Of a stretch of DNA of 64,000 nucleotides, positions 52,731-64,000 are shown in pieces. The stretch lies in assembly GCF_964204645.1 (NCBI RefSeq), contig NC_134025.1, positions 29,542,001 to 29,606,000 of the forward strand. The letters run 5' to 3'. This stretch comes from Tubulanus polymorphus (taxonomy: Eukaryota; Nemertea; Palaeonemertea; Tubulaniformes; Tubulanidae). How positions within the stretch are numbered: position 1 is the first letter of the stretch; every line of letters begins with the position of its first letter. A program made the translations under genes and the position numbers. Under the pieces are notes generated by a model that did not search any database, was not told the DNA's origin, and was given only the letters and a program-made list of their open reading frames with translations.

Positions 52731-54314
52731 TCCCGTTTTTCTAATAGTGGGACCCATGGATGGAGTTTTTCTATACGCATGAAATCAGTCAGCTCGTACG
52801 GGAGGCACATCTGAAAGCATTGAATAGAAAGACAAACATCCCAACGCTATATATGAGAATAGAAGCCGTATCCAAACTATACAAAACGTCACCAACTATT
52901 TGCCGGGACAAAACGGAAAATAATTGCGTTTCCGATGTGCCGTATAATTGGAAAAAAATCTGATTATTCAGACGGTATTTTCGAACCAATTTAAGCGAAA
53001 ATATGGCGATTGAAAGTTTTAGCAAGAACAACATTTTCTTAAATACAAACAGCCCGAAGCCGCGACTAGGATTTCGGTGTCTTTTCTTCGCGTCGCCGAT
53101 GGCGATTTTTTCCACCGTATCTCATTCGTTCGACGCGACTCGCACAAAAGGGGAAACAACAGCGTTTCACTGACGTTGGTAACAATTCCCTTGACACACA
53201 GATGCGCAAAGATGCCTGGCATTACTCGGTCGCCATTGATAAATCACGATCCAAACCGCCTTCGGGGCTTTCTATTATGCATCTTATTTTCCAGGCTTTT
53301 TATGCCGATTAAAACGCGTTAATTGACTCTTCGGGCTTTATGATATATACATAATTATATCATAGGGGTGTTCACAGAAATTCGAATAGAACGATGTACA
53401 ATCATAATAATCAACGATGATTCCTTGCGAACGGAGTTTAAAGATTTAGTTTCAACTACAATTGCTATGGCATTTCCATATGAGATATCTCTGATATTCG
53501 CTTTCTGTCGAATCTCCTATTTGAAGGTCGGGAAATGGTAGACGCTTGAATTATAAACACGTGTACAGAATGTATCGAGATGTTTGGTGTCCCGGAGTCC
53601 CCGGTCTGTACACACTCAAAACTCTTTTATCGACGACATCCCGGCAAGATTGTAACCATGGCGATAAATAGGATGGGTACATCAGTTTGAAGGACCGGTT
53701 GCCGTATCCCGAAACATCAAGGAAAATACACGCAAATGGAGCTTTTAGAACGTCAGCGTTGTGAAGTGTCTTGTGACATCAAAATTCTCAAGCGTTAAGT
53801 AGGAACAGAGGCGAACGCTGGAAGATTATCTGAAACTAGGCAAACTATCTATTCCCATCGATTGCTCTATAATCCCGCTGAAGTAATTCCTACGTAAAGA
53901 CTCGAGCTTTTCATTCCGATTCGAACTGACGTATTAACTATTATTGTCGGGTGATTGAATGTAAGGATGTAGGACGGTTTGACTGACGCCGGCCGGTAGA
54001 CCCCGAGACTGGTTCCGAGTCGATAGAGCCAACACATTTGCTCTTCTCACAGTACCAGAAACCAATCTATAAATCACCAGCCGACAGAGAGAAATCAGTG
54101 CATTTAGTCACTTTAAATTACCTCAATCTATTATTTAATACGAATAAATTTGTATAGCGAGCTGAGTAGTGCTTAATGACCCACACTGATGGACAGCATA
54201 TTCTAAATTAATTAGTTCATCGTCAATAATTACACAGCAAATAATAGCTTCCTTTCTCTCTACGATCTGAATCGATTTGCAGTAGAAGCTACTGTAGTTG
54301 AGTGAATGCGAGAT

Positions 54315-54333
54315 GAGAGAGAGAGAGAGAGAG
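54315..54333. repeat. (GA)n microsatellite
   Basis: About nine GA units, followed by degenerate GAGT. Confidence 0.9.
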
Positions 54334-56454
54334 TGAGAGTGAGCTGTGCTGCGGGATAGGGTGGAACTATGATTATGCGCTTCATAGAGCGTGTACACAT
54401 TTCACCAGCCAATCCTCCGAGGGGCATCAAACAAATTACAATTAATTAAGATACAATTCATTACGTTATTATCAAATTATTGTCGTCTGTTTTCTATCAA
54501 ATAGTCAATTAGAAAGGTAGAAATTTGGCCAGTTGTGAGGGATGGATGCAGGGATTTAGAATAACGAGGCCCAAAAGTTCATAGGCCTTTGTTAATAAAT
54601 ACATAAATGGTACATGTACAGCAATCGTCGAAGGCACGAAGCCTTTAGGAGGCTTGCGATCCCTAAGAAAATACAAAATGGAACATTTTCTGAGCGTCTG
54701 GAGCAATTCAAGAACATAATCACCCGATTGTTTGTACAACCTTCTCATGCCAGGTCGTAAAATGTTATCTTGGCAGAAAAGAGAACCCCTAAATCAGCAC
54801 GTGCGTTATGTATTCATAAATCCATCCAACTTACTCTCAGTGATTGTGTTTGGTAATTTCGCAGACTTATTCAGTTTATATTGTCTTTGCCGATGGCGTT
54901 AATTCTTGTGTTTTGTAATTCGATCAATCGGTGAGTTAGTAATTTTGTGATCAATAACTGTCCTGGTTTAGAAGTCTGGAGAATCGTGATGAACCCGCGT
55001 AAACGCCGGAACCAAAGTTCCCGACCAAATTGAAAAATCTAATCGCGTCGAATCGACCGCGTGCGTAGATACACTCGCGCTATAGACATTTTCTTTATGG
55101 AATTGTAATTGCTTCTTAATGATGTTCTGGTGTATTTTTGATGGTGGGCCATTTAGATAGTTATACCCGGGGCCCTGAGATCCCGATCGAGGTGCCGAAG
55201 TCACGCGTGTAGACGTGACCAATTTCTGTACAACTCGTCCGAGTTTATTCCGGTAGAAAATGATTAAAGCTGCGCGTCAGTTTGAATGGCGACATATCCA
55301 TGAGAAATTACCGTTTCTAAGTTGATTATAAACCCGTCAAACGGCAACCGATGTTCGGACACGTTCCGTTCTTTCTTCACGAAAACTCAGTCGTCGCAGT
55401 TGATGAAAACATGGTCAATTCCTGAGGTGCGAATTGAGAAAGCTTGTCGAGTCGGTGGAAATTATGCAAAGCGCGCGTCCCATCCATCACTGCAGTCAGC
55501 TCGACCTTCCTGCCTCGGATAGAAAAACAATATCGGTAACATTTTGAGGGAGGGTCGGTCTCTTCGTAGAATATCGATTAGGTTAATCTCAGGGGTAAAA
55601 TAAGTAAAACTAACGCAGTTTACAGGATAAGCCGACAAGCTTGTCATCGGATTAATCTGACGTATTACAGGAAGACGTTTCTGTGAAGAGTCTTCGCGTT
55701 TTAAAGCATAAATTTAGTGTGAAAACCGCCATTTTTCTGCATCATTACAACGTCGTTAAAGTATGAAAACTGACCGTACGCAAATTAACCGCTTTTCAAA
55801 AGTTACTGGAAGTTCTTTTATTCGCTTTTGTGAATGGCCGACGCGCGTTTGAAATTTTCGTGAAAGGAAATTATCAATTCTGAAACCGTGATAAATTGTC
55901 TTCGCTCTTGGCCGGCGTTCGTTTTGAAAACACCTTTTTATCATTTGAAGCAGACATTTTCATGATTGAACAGACAGCTATGCATTTCGAGACGAGAAGG
56001 AAACTGAATTCTATTGTGAACTCAGAAGAGCAAACATATCACTGTTCACAACTACTGTATTATTATTGATTGCTGCAATAATGCGATAAAACGAATTTCA
56101 GTATTTTATCGATGCCACAATGCGCCAAACAACAACGAACTATTTCCGTATTTTCCCTTGATTCATTAATCAAAAGATTATCGGAACGCTATTAACATAG
56201 GCGCTTCTCTTGAACCGCAGGACAGGGTGGTAGTGTCCAGAAATCAGTGCTTACACCACATGTCCAGGAACTATTGCGATATTTCAAATTTATTGAAATA
56301 TTGCATTAGTCAAAGAACAACGAGGGAGCGGTGGCCAGAAACTAGCGTAACACTTTAATCTTATCAAATGAAGTATTCATGACATTATAACATCATGCGC
56401 TAATGACCTCCCGCAAAACAACAGGATGCGAAATGCCATGTCAAATTAACGGGT

Positions 56455-56700
56455 CTAACGAGTCAACGGGTCTAACTCATAGCAGATTTTTCTTAAAAAG
56501 GCAAATAGCCTCATCTAGCCATCGCTGTGCGCACTAAATTGAGTATAAAACGATACGATATATACGAATTTCATAAAAGGAGTATTTGACTGTAATTGTA
56601 AATTGTATAACCGTAAACTGTTTATTTTTCTATATCCTGTACTCGAAATAAATGTATAATTTCTGGAGCAATAAACTTAGATCTGAATCTGAATCTGAAG
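56455..56700 (+). mobile_element. Probable 3' end of a non-LTR retrotransposon
   Basis: The segment ends GGAGCAATAAACTTAGA followed by three TCTGAA units (56682-56699). Upstream are CTGTTTATTTTTCTATATCC and TACTCGAAATAAATG. A 3' UTR with AATAAA and a short hexamer tail is characteristic of CR1/L2-type LINE 3' ends. No reverse-transcriptase reading frame lies upstream, so this is a 5'-truncated copy. The start boundary is a guess. Confidence 0.5.
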
Positions 56701-59700
56701 ACAAGACACCCTTTGCCCTTTCTGGAAATACAATGCGGTAGTTTTTCTTCATAAATCATATGTTTTAGCGACACTCATTGACATCCAATTTGGAGATCAA
56801 TTTGCAAATTGACTGCTGGAAAATTAGATCTTTTACTTCAATAAAGGAATATCGCCTGATAGGTGCGTTTAGCACATTAGTGACCGTGTTGGGTATCACA
56901 CGCAATAGCTGACAGGATTTGATGAACACGCGAGCCTGTCTGGGGTTACTCGTGTCATTACAATCTACAACACCTGAGAACTCCGATTCAATCTCATCTG
57001 ATCTTTGCAATTTCTTAATCGTTTGCTTCTGAAGGTTCGAGTCGTTCAATTAAGACCTATTTACGGTACTTTCCCTACGAATATTGAGGCACCGATGTTG
57101 AAATGTCTAACATGTATTTCAATGAACATTCAACAGCCCTGTTGTGGGATTTGAGAGGGCCTGATGACTGACTCTCTGAATGTGTATCAGCCCCAGACCA
57201 GGGCTGACTTATTTCAACCATGACTGACTTAAGTCCGAACTCCAACCATCCAAGATCGAGGATTTTGACGTAAATCGGCCAGTGTTGTTGAATCGTGGAC
57301 TGCTGTCGTAAAATCATAGAAATCCCTCTCTAAACTCGTCGACTATCGGTCGGCAAATTAATTAAAAAACATGCAGTCTGAACGATGTGGTGATTTTTAG
57401 GGGAACAATACCTCCCAGTATATCGCTTCAACTTTTGTTATATTCTATCGATGGAAAACTTGATTTGTCGCAATTTATTTCATACCGGTCTTAGTCACAT
57501 ACAAAGATCACTTTTTTTACGAGCGATACTTTGTTTAAAGGAGCTTTGTAGAAGGGTTTCAATTTTGACGGCGATGAATACAAAAACTTGGCCACAAACA
57601 CAGATCCATTTCAACAGCCAGCCTCTCACACGGCTCCATTTCAATGTAAGTAAATAGAGATACGTGATGATGCATTAAGTTATATGACGGTTGGCCCACA
57701 GTTGACTGAGTAAAGGACCAGCACCCTTTTATACTCTATTCAACCGGCCAGTCGATGGTTTTTGTTACCAGTAATTTGGCCTGGATATCACATGAATCTT
57801 AATTTGTCGCCGATCCCAATTAAATTTGTCGGCCATGCACAGATAAGATGTTGATTTTTTAACGCGACGCTTTCCCATCTGTCTGAATTTTATACCGAAT
57901 TCGCGAATTTGATGATGATTTCTAGAAATTGAGAAACACCCGTTGGCCCAAGGAAGAACGTTCTGAAGTAGCTTAATATTATCAGCTCCTAACTTGTGAT
58001 AAAGAATTCTACCCTACGTTAATGTGTGTTAAGTGTCCGAGTACATAACCCCGCGTAGGCGATATACAGTGCAATAAAAGACATATAAAACACTAGTGAT
58101 TTTATGAAAATCCAAATTTGGGAGAGTCCCACACAGATTCCTGCGATGGGAATCGACTTAAGCTCGATGTATATTTTCATTTAAGGTCCTTTGAGAGGTA
58201 TATAATGTCTTTCACACGTGCGACTCTGTCTATTCTATTCCGGAGATGTCTTCTCTATTGTCGCCGCCAACGTTGTTAGTTTTTAATTTTCTTAATTTAT
58301 TTTCCTATTGAAATCGGGAAGAACCTCATCGACGTAGCGCGACGGGAATTTGTTTATTTTGTAATTTAGCGCGACGAAAGGCCTGTTATTGACGTATAGA
58401 AAATCAACGCCTTATTGACTGAGTTGGGATTATTTGTTACATCAGCGGACATTCTGAACGTAGAGGAAAATCATTGTTTATAAACCAAAAATATCCGGAA
58501 GGGGAATGAGTGGGCCATTGTCGCATTTATTAGTTTCACGCGTTGACCGGTGACATAATGACCCTTGATGTCACCTGCACTTAGTCCTAACAGCTGGCTA
58601 TAAGTATGAATTTGTGCTTTTTCCAAATAAATCCATCGCCTTCGATGGAATGAAAGTATTTACACAGAAAGCAATGATCCAAAGGTATAACAATATGTTT
58701 ATTATTTCAGTAGGAGAGGGTTGGAATTCGAAGGGGAAAATGATACCAGACGTTTGTTGGAGCCGCCCGGTTTTTTGTCCATATCTTTTTTTCAATTCAT
58801 TTACAAGACTTTTGTACATAATGAACGATTTAAAACGTTTCGCCTAAGCCATGTGTGCAAAACTAACAAATGTTGGCACATTTTAGTTGAAACGTCGAAA
58901 TACAAAAACTGACCCGGCCGAATGCTGAGCAGGTGATGGTTTGCGGGAGCAATTTTAGGAGTAATTTTCAGATTAGACAGAAAATTAAGTTCTTTGTTCC
59001 GCGGTGATCAATGCAGCCTCAACAATCAACCGTAACATCCGAGTCTTCCACTCGACTGGTCGCCCGTCTCTATCGATTTAGAAAGCTAAATCGTCGGTTG
59101 TTTGGTCTTGTTTATCAAATTCGCGAATATCAGTTTCATTATCGGTCGAGATCGCGGTGTATTTAATCTTTTACATTTGACTCCTGCCGTTTTATTATCG
59201 AAGTTCATGAAGTTGTAAACGATACGATGAAGTCAAAGAAACAAGCAACAATGTTCCGTCGCGCCAGAAACATTATCATTATTTCCGGCAGCTTTTAGTA
59301 ACTTTCGATTGAGTAAGTATTGGTCTGTCAGTCTATTATAAACGTATATAGCGCTTAAATCTTAATAACTTGTATACCTAAATGAATGAACACAACGCAG
59401 GTTTATCGCAAATTAAGAAGTCACGCAGAATTCGGGAATATTTGAAGATTTTGAGACCACGACGTTTCGCATCCAATGAATGCGATGACCGCGTTTTCTA
59501 CTAAAAAGTTCCAACTCCTGTACAGTGTATTAAATGATTTGATTGATAGGAAATCACGGAGAAGCATCGCATGTATTTACCATCTAATAAATATGACCGT
59601 CGTGGCAGTCGCATGCGATGTCGGATGTGGGATCGCTGCCACGAGTGAAAACAATTTCGTGAAAGCGCATTTTCATTCGGCTGTCAGAAACTGCCTTAGG

Positions 59701-62035
59701 TATTGTTTTTGATTTAAACACATACGATTTGTTAAGCGACATTAGTTTTAGAGAGAAAAAAAAACAAAACCCGACGACGGACACGACTGAAGAACGTATA
59801 TTCAATAGTTTATTATCATCGTGTTAAAATAAACCCTATCGGTCACTGTCACGAGAAGGAAAAGACATCCCCATGGCAAAGAATGTTACTATACTCTCTA
59901 GAACAATGGCTACCCATTTCCTTTAAAGCGAGATGGCAGTCTGTGAGCACATTACGGCAGTGTCTAAGCCGATTATAGCTTGGCAAGGAAAAATTACCAC
60001 AGCCGACGAGTACAATTCTCGCCGTCGAAAGCGCCCATCAATACTTCCTTTCTACACCCGAAGCAGACGGTTAAAACAGTGTCTTCGATACCGCAATACT
60101 TCCTCCTCACTCGAATGATCGATCACACGTTCATATTGCGGCCGAATTAACGACAATTAATGCGTTAAGAAAGGCCGCATCTCGAAAACGAATTAAAAAT
60201 TTGCGATTGGTAAAAGAGTGAACAACAAAAATATATGACGTCTGCAATCGTGTGAGGATTTGAATTGAAATTTCTATTCAGCATCCATATACGTTTGGGT
60301 TCGAATCCGGGTGACATTAACTCAACTTCAAACACATTTAATTACTTTTCTAAATTACATCAGTGTTTTCGCGTACAATGAGAAATAATTATCGGGCTTT
60401 AATGATTGTTAAACGAGTCAGAAAGTGACCAACCGGAAGTGCGTCAACGCCATCATCAGCGTGTTTACAAGTCCGGAAGTCGCAAGTCGGTTCCGCTTCG
60501 ATCCGCAAAATATTGAACAACAATTTCTTATTAACAAATAAAGCTGTTTATTCGATGAACTGGGGTCATACATAATCAATACAATATCAAAGTAAACAAA
60601 AACAAATCAAATCAAATAGTGACATCGAGTTCATGTTTCGACGCACATTTTGTTCAATGGGCAGCGAAATAAACATGTTTACATTGTAATCGATCAAGCT
60701 GCGCTTCAATATCCGTATTACAACAAAATCTAAACCGTTTTGCAGTAAAAAAAAAATCATGAGCACTGAATCAACATTTCGATCTCTAAGATCGAGATTA
60801 TATTTTGAAAAAACAATAAATTGATGACGTGGGAAGCGCGTATGGATGACACAACTCACTCGCCAGTGCTGGCTTAAGTATGTTTAAAGCAGTTTTTATG
60901 AGCGTAGCGAAGATTTACCGATAAATCATGTACTATTCACAACACGAGGACATCGGGAATCTGACCGATTGTTCATATAAGTGCGGGGACGCTTGGATAA
61001 CAACAGTCAAACAACATGGGTCTAACGTTCTACGATAACTACATAGATCAGTACAGTTTCAGACTTTATTAAACAAGCACATTTACATTTACGTGAAAAC
61101 ACAATATTTCGGAAGCGCTAATATTTACTTTCAACAAATAAAACACCAAAATAATGTAGAAAATTAACTCGAAATAATCAGAGATGTAACTATAGCAATC
61201 TATTCATAATGTTAATATTTTCGGTAAATTTCCAAGGGAGGTTGAATTAGGGAGAGGGGGATAGCTTTATTGACCGGTAGCGTCAGTGCGGTCTACAAGT
61301 CATTATCATTCATTCCTAAGTGACATTAGCAGCGCTACAGAAAGTGATTAAGTGTCTTTCCGTATTTTATCAGCAAAAAACACATTCATTTCAGTTTCTC
61401 TAATCATTTGCGTCTTACTTCGGCGCTCGATACATGAAAAGCATTTTGACTAGACAATGAATGCAATAAGTAGCATTTATAGTGATATGGGAATCACGCG
61501 TAAGGCAAAAAAGAACGGCATTTTTCACGGGTAATAATGCTGTAATTACGGCCGATCTATAGCGAACTGAAATATCTAACATCAAAAACATCATGAACGG
61601 AAGAATGAAACATTTATTTCATGAATAAATAACGTAACGTGAAAAATATATACACCATCACTCAGTAAACACCTGTATCGTCATATCACAAGTTTCAAAT
61701 AAACCATCGTCTTAATATGAAGAAGAAAAGGAACATTAATCGGGATGTGAATGCAGCATGCTCCGAGTCGTCGTACAGTGCTTATCGTGTAAGTTCTCGG
61801 CTATAGAAAAAGCAACAAGCCCTGGTCTACCAGCATGCACCATCTTTAAGTTACAAAATTCAAAAAAAGTTTGTCGAATATCTAAACAAACATTCCTCAT
61901 CCGATATCACTAGTAACATCATCATTATTCTCGAGAGCAAGTTTATTTTTGCACCATTGATAATTTCAGGATGGCCCAAATTTATACCATCTATTGCACT
62001 ATTTTTTACAAACGATTCTCACTTTTTTATTCAGC

Positions 62036-62117
62036 CTACTGCACGCTACACGATTTATCTTGACGAAGTTTCATATTGGCAGACACCTCGCGTTCCATAA
62101 CTTCATCCTCTTCGATC
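62036..62117 (-). CDS. Candidate terminal exon ending in CaaX-like CSVQ
   Basis: On the - strand the acceptor GCGTTTATTTTCAG precedes a phase-1 frame encoding IEEDEVMEREVSANMKLRQD followed by KSCSVQ, then TAG 62038-62036. The end Cys-Ser-Val-Gln is a plausible farnesylation CaaX box, and the acidic/basic composition looks coding. AATAAA follows almost at once (62031-62026), and another at 61071-61066 would give a longer 3' UTR. No upstream exon was recognised between 62118 and 64000. The gene may continue off the right edge. Family unknown. Confidence 0.42.
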
Positions 62118-64000
62118 CTGAAAATAAACGCAAATAGACGATTGTTATTTTTCAAAAGTAAAAGTTGAAGACGAAATGAATCCTTGGCAACTAAAAACTG
62201 TCCCCACTCGACGCGGGCTTCATGCTGAGATACAATCTAAAAAACCTACACGAATTCGTGCTATACCTATAGTGATCTAACCACAAAAGAGCATTTAAGT
62301 TTCAACCTAGACAATTATGTGACTACGTCTTTTCAAGTCGAAATTACACTTGATTCAATTGAAACTATTTTATTGATGTGAAGATCCTGCAGTTTTGAGC
62401 CTATTTTCTCATAACTTCAAGAGGTGCCGTATAAAAGTCGCCCAGAGAGTTATTTATGCAAGAATACACGGTCGATTTACTAAATATCACGCAGTAAAGA
62501 GACTGAACCAGTGGGGGAGCTTTAGGGCACTTTTATTGGATATATCTAATAGATTGATCAAGACCTCTCAACCCTCGGGGCTCACTTCATACACCCATAC
62601 AACACAGTCTTATTTTCGAGCAAGTAGACTTTTATTAGCGGTAGGTCTATAGGATTGAATGTTGCAGTCAAACACCTGGCCACTTCATATAAATATTCAA
62701 TCAAAATCAAAATAATTCAAACAGTCCTAATTAGTCATTATTACGAAGAGTCTCGAAGTCAACAAAAGTTCTCAGAAAATGCACAGGTCTCATAAACGAC
62801 ACGGAATAGACATAAAATGCACTCACACAAATCGTAATAGATTTTATTGCAACCGATAATTGATGATCATTGTGAAAGAGTAGAGTATATGAAAACCCGG
62901 TCGTATAATCTCATAAACTACAAGTGTGGGAAATGCAAAAACGTATTCGATTTTAACACCCGAATGACACGACCGTACAATAGACAGTTGTAAGTGTAAA
63001 GCCTGCCCTGCAGTTGTAGAAAAACAAACGTACACTAGTTTTCACTGTATGAAAATATGATTTATCGAAGAAGGTGTTGAAAGGGATTCCTACACGGTGA
63101 ATTAAAGCCGAACAAGAATCTGAAGACTAGTTTTACTGTCACCGAAGAGCCTAATCCCGCTAATGGCTTGTATCGGGCTTTCTATCTTCGGCATATAAAC
63201 TTCGTGAAAACAGTTTGAATGCTAGATAAAAACTCTATTATATAGAGACCCATCCGACAATATTTCAGTGCTAGGGGCGATCTATAGACCATCAACATCA
63301 AAGACCAATCGCGAACAACGCTTATTAACGACCATGCATAATAGATATAGCCCTCTTAAATAGCGACAAATAATGTCGTCTGATAAAAGATTGACACCGC
63401 AAGAAAACCATGAGAAAATCATTACATCATTGAATTCTTACGAAATTGCGAGAGGAAGTTCAGAACGTCGCAGATATCAAATAGAAAACGTCGCTTCGAT
63501 TCTAGATCAGTCGAAGCGTTAAATAACGTTCGTTATTCGTTTGAATTTATAGCGATTTAAAATGAAAATCGTCGTTAATTAATTCGCACCCGACACGACG
63601 AGACCCGACCGGTATTACGGATATGTTAACTGTGTCAGATTTCTCTTAATGCTTTCCGGTCTTTCCTTTACCTCAATGAAACCACTCAAATACCCAGTCA
63701 CTCGTGTGTATTAGATATTTTCCTAAGCATTTTTACACAGGTATTCCATTAGAAGTTCGAATCCTGCAAAAATGTCGACACTTCCCATGACGAGTTGGTC
63801 TCGTTTATTAATTTCACAATAATTTCGTGCATTATTGAAGATGAAGAGTTGAACACATCAATTATTATAGCGTCAACAGCTCGCTCTCTCTCCGATACAG
63901 TTAAACACAATGTTACATTTTACAGACTCGTGCTTTTAATGTATAATCGACAGAGTCTCCGGAGACTGTAAAAACAACGACACTCGACTGAAAGCAGTGA
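62118..64000. other. Right edge, no gene recognised
   Basis: AT-rich DNA with short unsupported frames. It may be intron of the - strand gene whose candidate last exon is at 62117-62036. Confidence 0.4.

Larger units (their letters stand above)
48600..61900. other. Right-hand non-coding region
   Basis: No gene could be recognised. It holds a tRNA-like relic, a copy of the AACTGTGGAAC family, a GA microsatellite at 54315-54333 and a probable LINE 3' end. Open frames here are short; the longest, 122 codons at 52502-52134 on the - strand, has no recognisable domain. Confidence 0.45.

Noticed and set aside
55658-55765. Acceptor-like site followed by a short ORF
   Set aside because: Weak polypyrimidine tract, no polyA signal or partner exon. 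Indistinguishable from chance.
60290-60320. GGTTCGAATCC B-box suggesting a tRNA
   Set aside because: No A-box or acceptor stem at the required distance upstream.
63750-63770. GTTCGAATCC B-box-like word
   Set aside because: No tRNA cloverleaf can be built around it.

Overview
This window is animal nuclear DNA. It is AT-rich, intron-containing and dominated by non-coding sequence, with many microsatellites and minisatellites. Two genes can be identified with confidence, and both are PRD-class K50 homeobox genes: goosecoid (gsc, + strand, coding exons at 6545-6734, 10173-10372 and 11134-11550) and otx (- strand, coding exons at 32327-32198, 31137-31060, 30014-29851 and 28184-27618). They face each other tail to tail, with 16 kb between the stop codons. 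Both split the homeodomain between residues 46 and 47. The Otx protein keeps the WSP motif and a single degenerate Otx tail. The protein sequences and genome style point to an invertebrate bilaterian, most likely a spiralian/lophotrochozoan. The species cannot be named from sequence alone.

Layout. 1-5.1 kb: repeats (a perfect six-unit 50-bp minisatellite, a 17-G run, copies of two dispersed families). 5.16-5.3 kb: a possible terminal exon of an unidentified + strand gene. 6.4-12.3 kb: gsc, with a palindromic CRE just upstream, a dense cluster of K50 homeodomain sites in intron 1, and an interspersed repeat in its probable 3' UTR. 12.3-27 kb: the gsc-otx intergenic interval, with two weak terminal-exon candidates and three CTCF-like motifs close to the otx 3' end. 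27-33 kb: otx, including a predicted non-coding first exon and promoter. 33-47.5 kb: otx upstream DNA with a tandem duplication, a 53-bp-arm foldback element, a palindromic K50 site and a 44-bp minisatellite. 47.55-48.57 kb: an exact array of 32 units of 32 bp. 48.6-64 kb: mostly unannotatable DNA with a tRNA-like relic, a probable LINE 3' end and a - strand terminal-exon candidate ending in a CaaX-like box.

Otx and Gsc both bind TAATCC-type sites, belong to the same anterior/organizer regulatory programme in animals, and sit next to each other here. The clustered TAATCC/GGATTA sites in gsc intron 1 and upstream of otx therefore suggest local cross- or auto-regulation (inference). No autonomous transposon proteins, CRISPR arrays, rRNA genes or intact tRNA genes were seen. 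All splice calls were made by eye.
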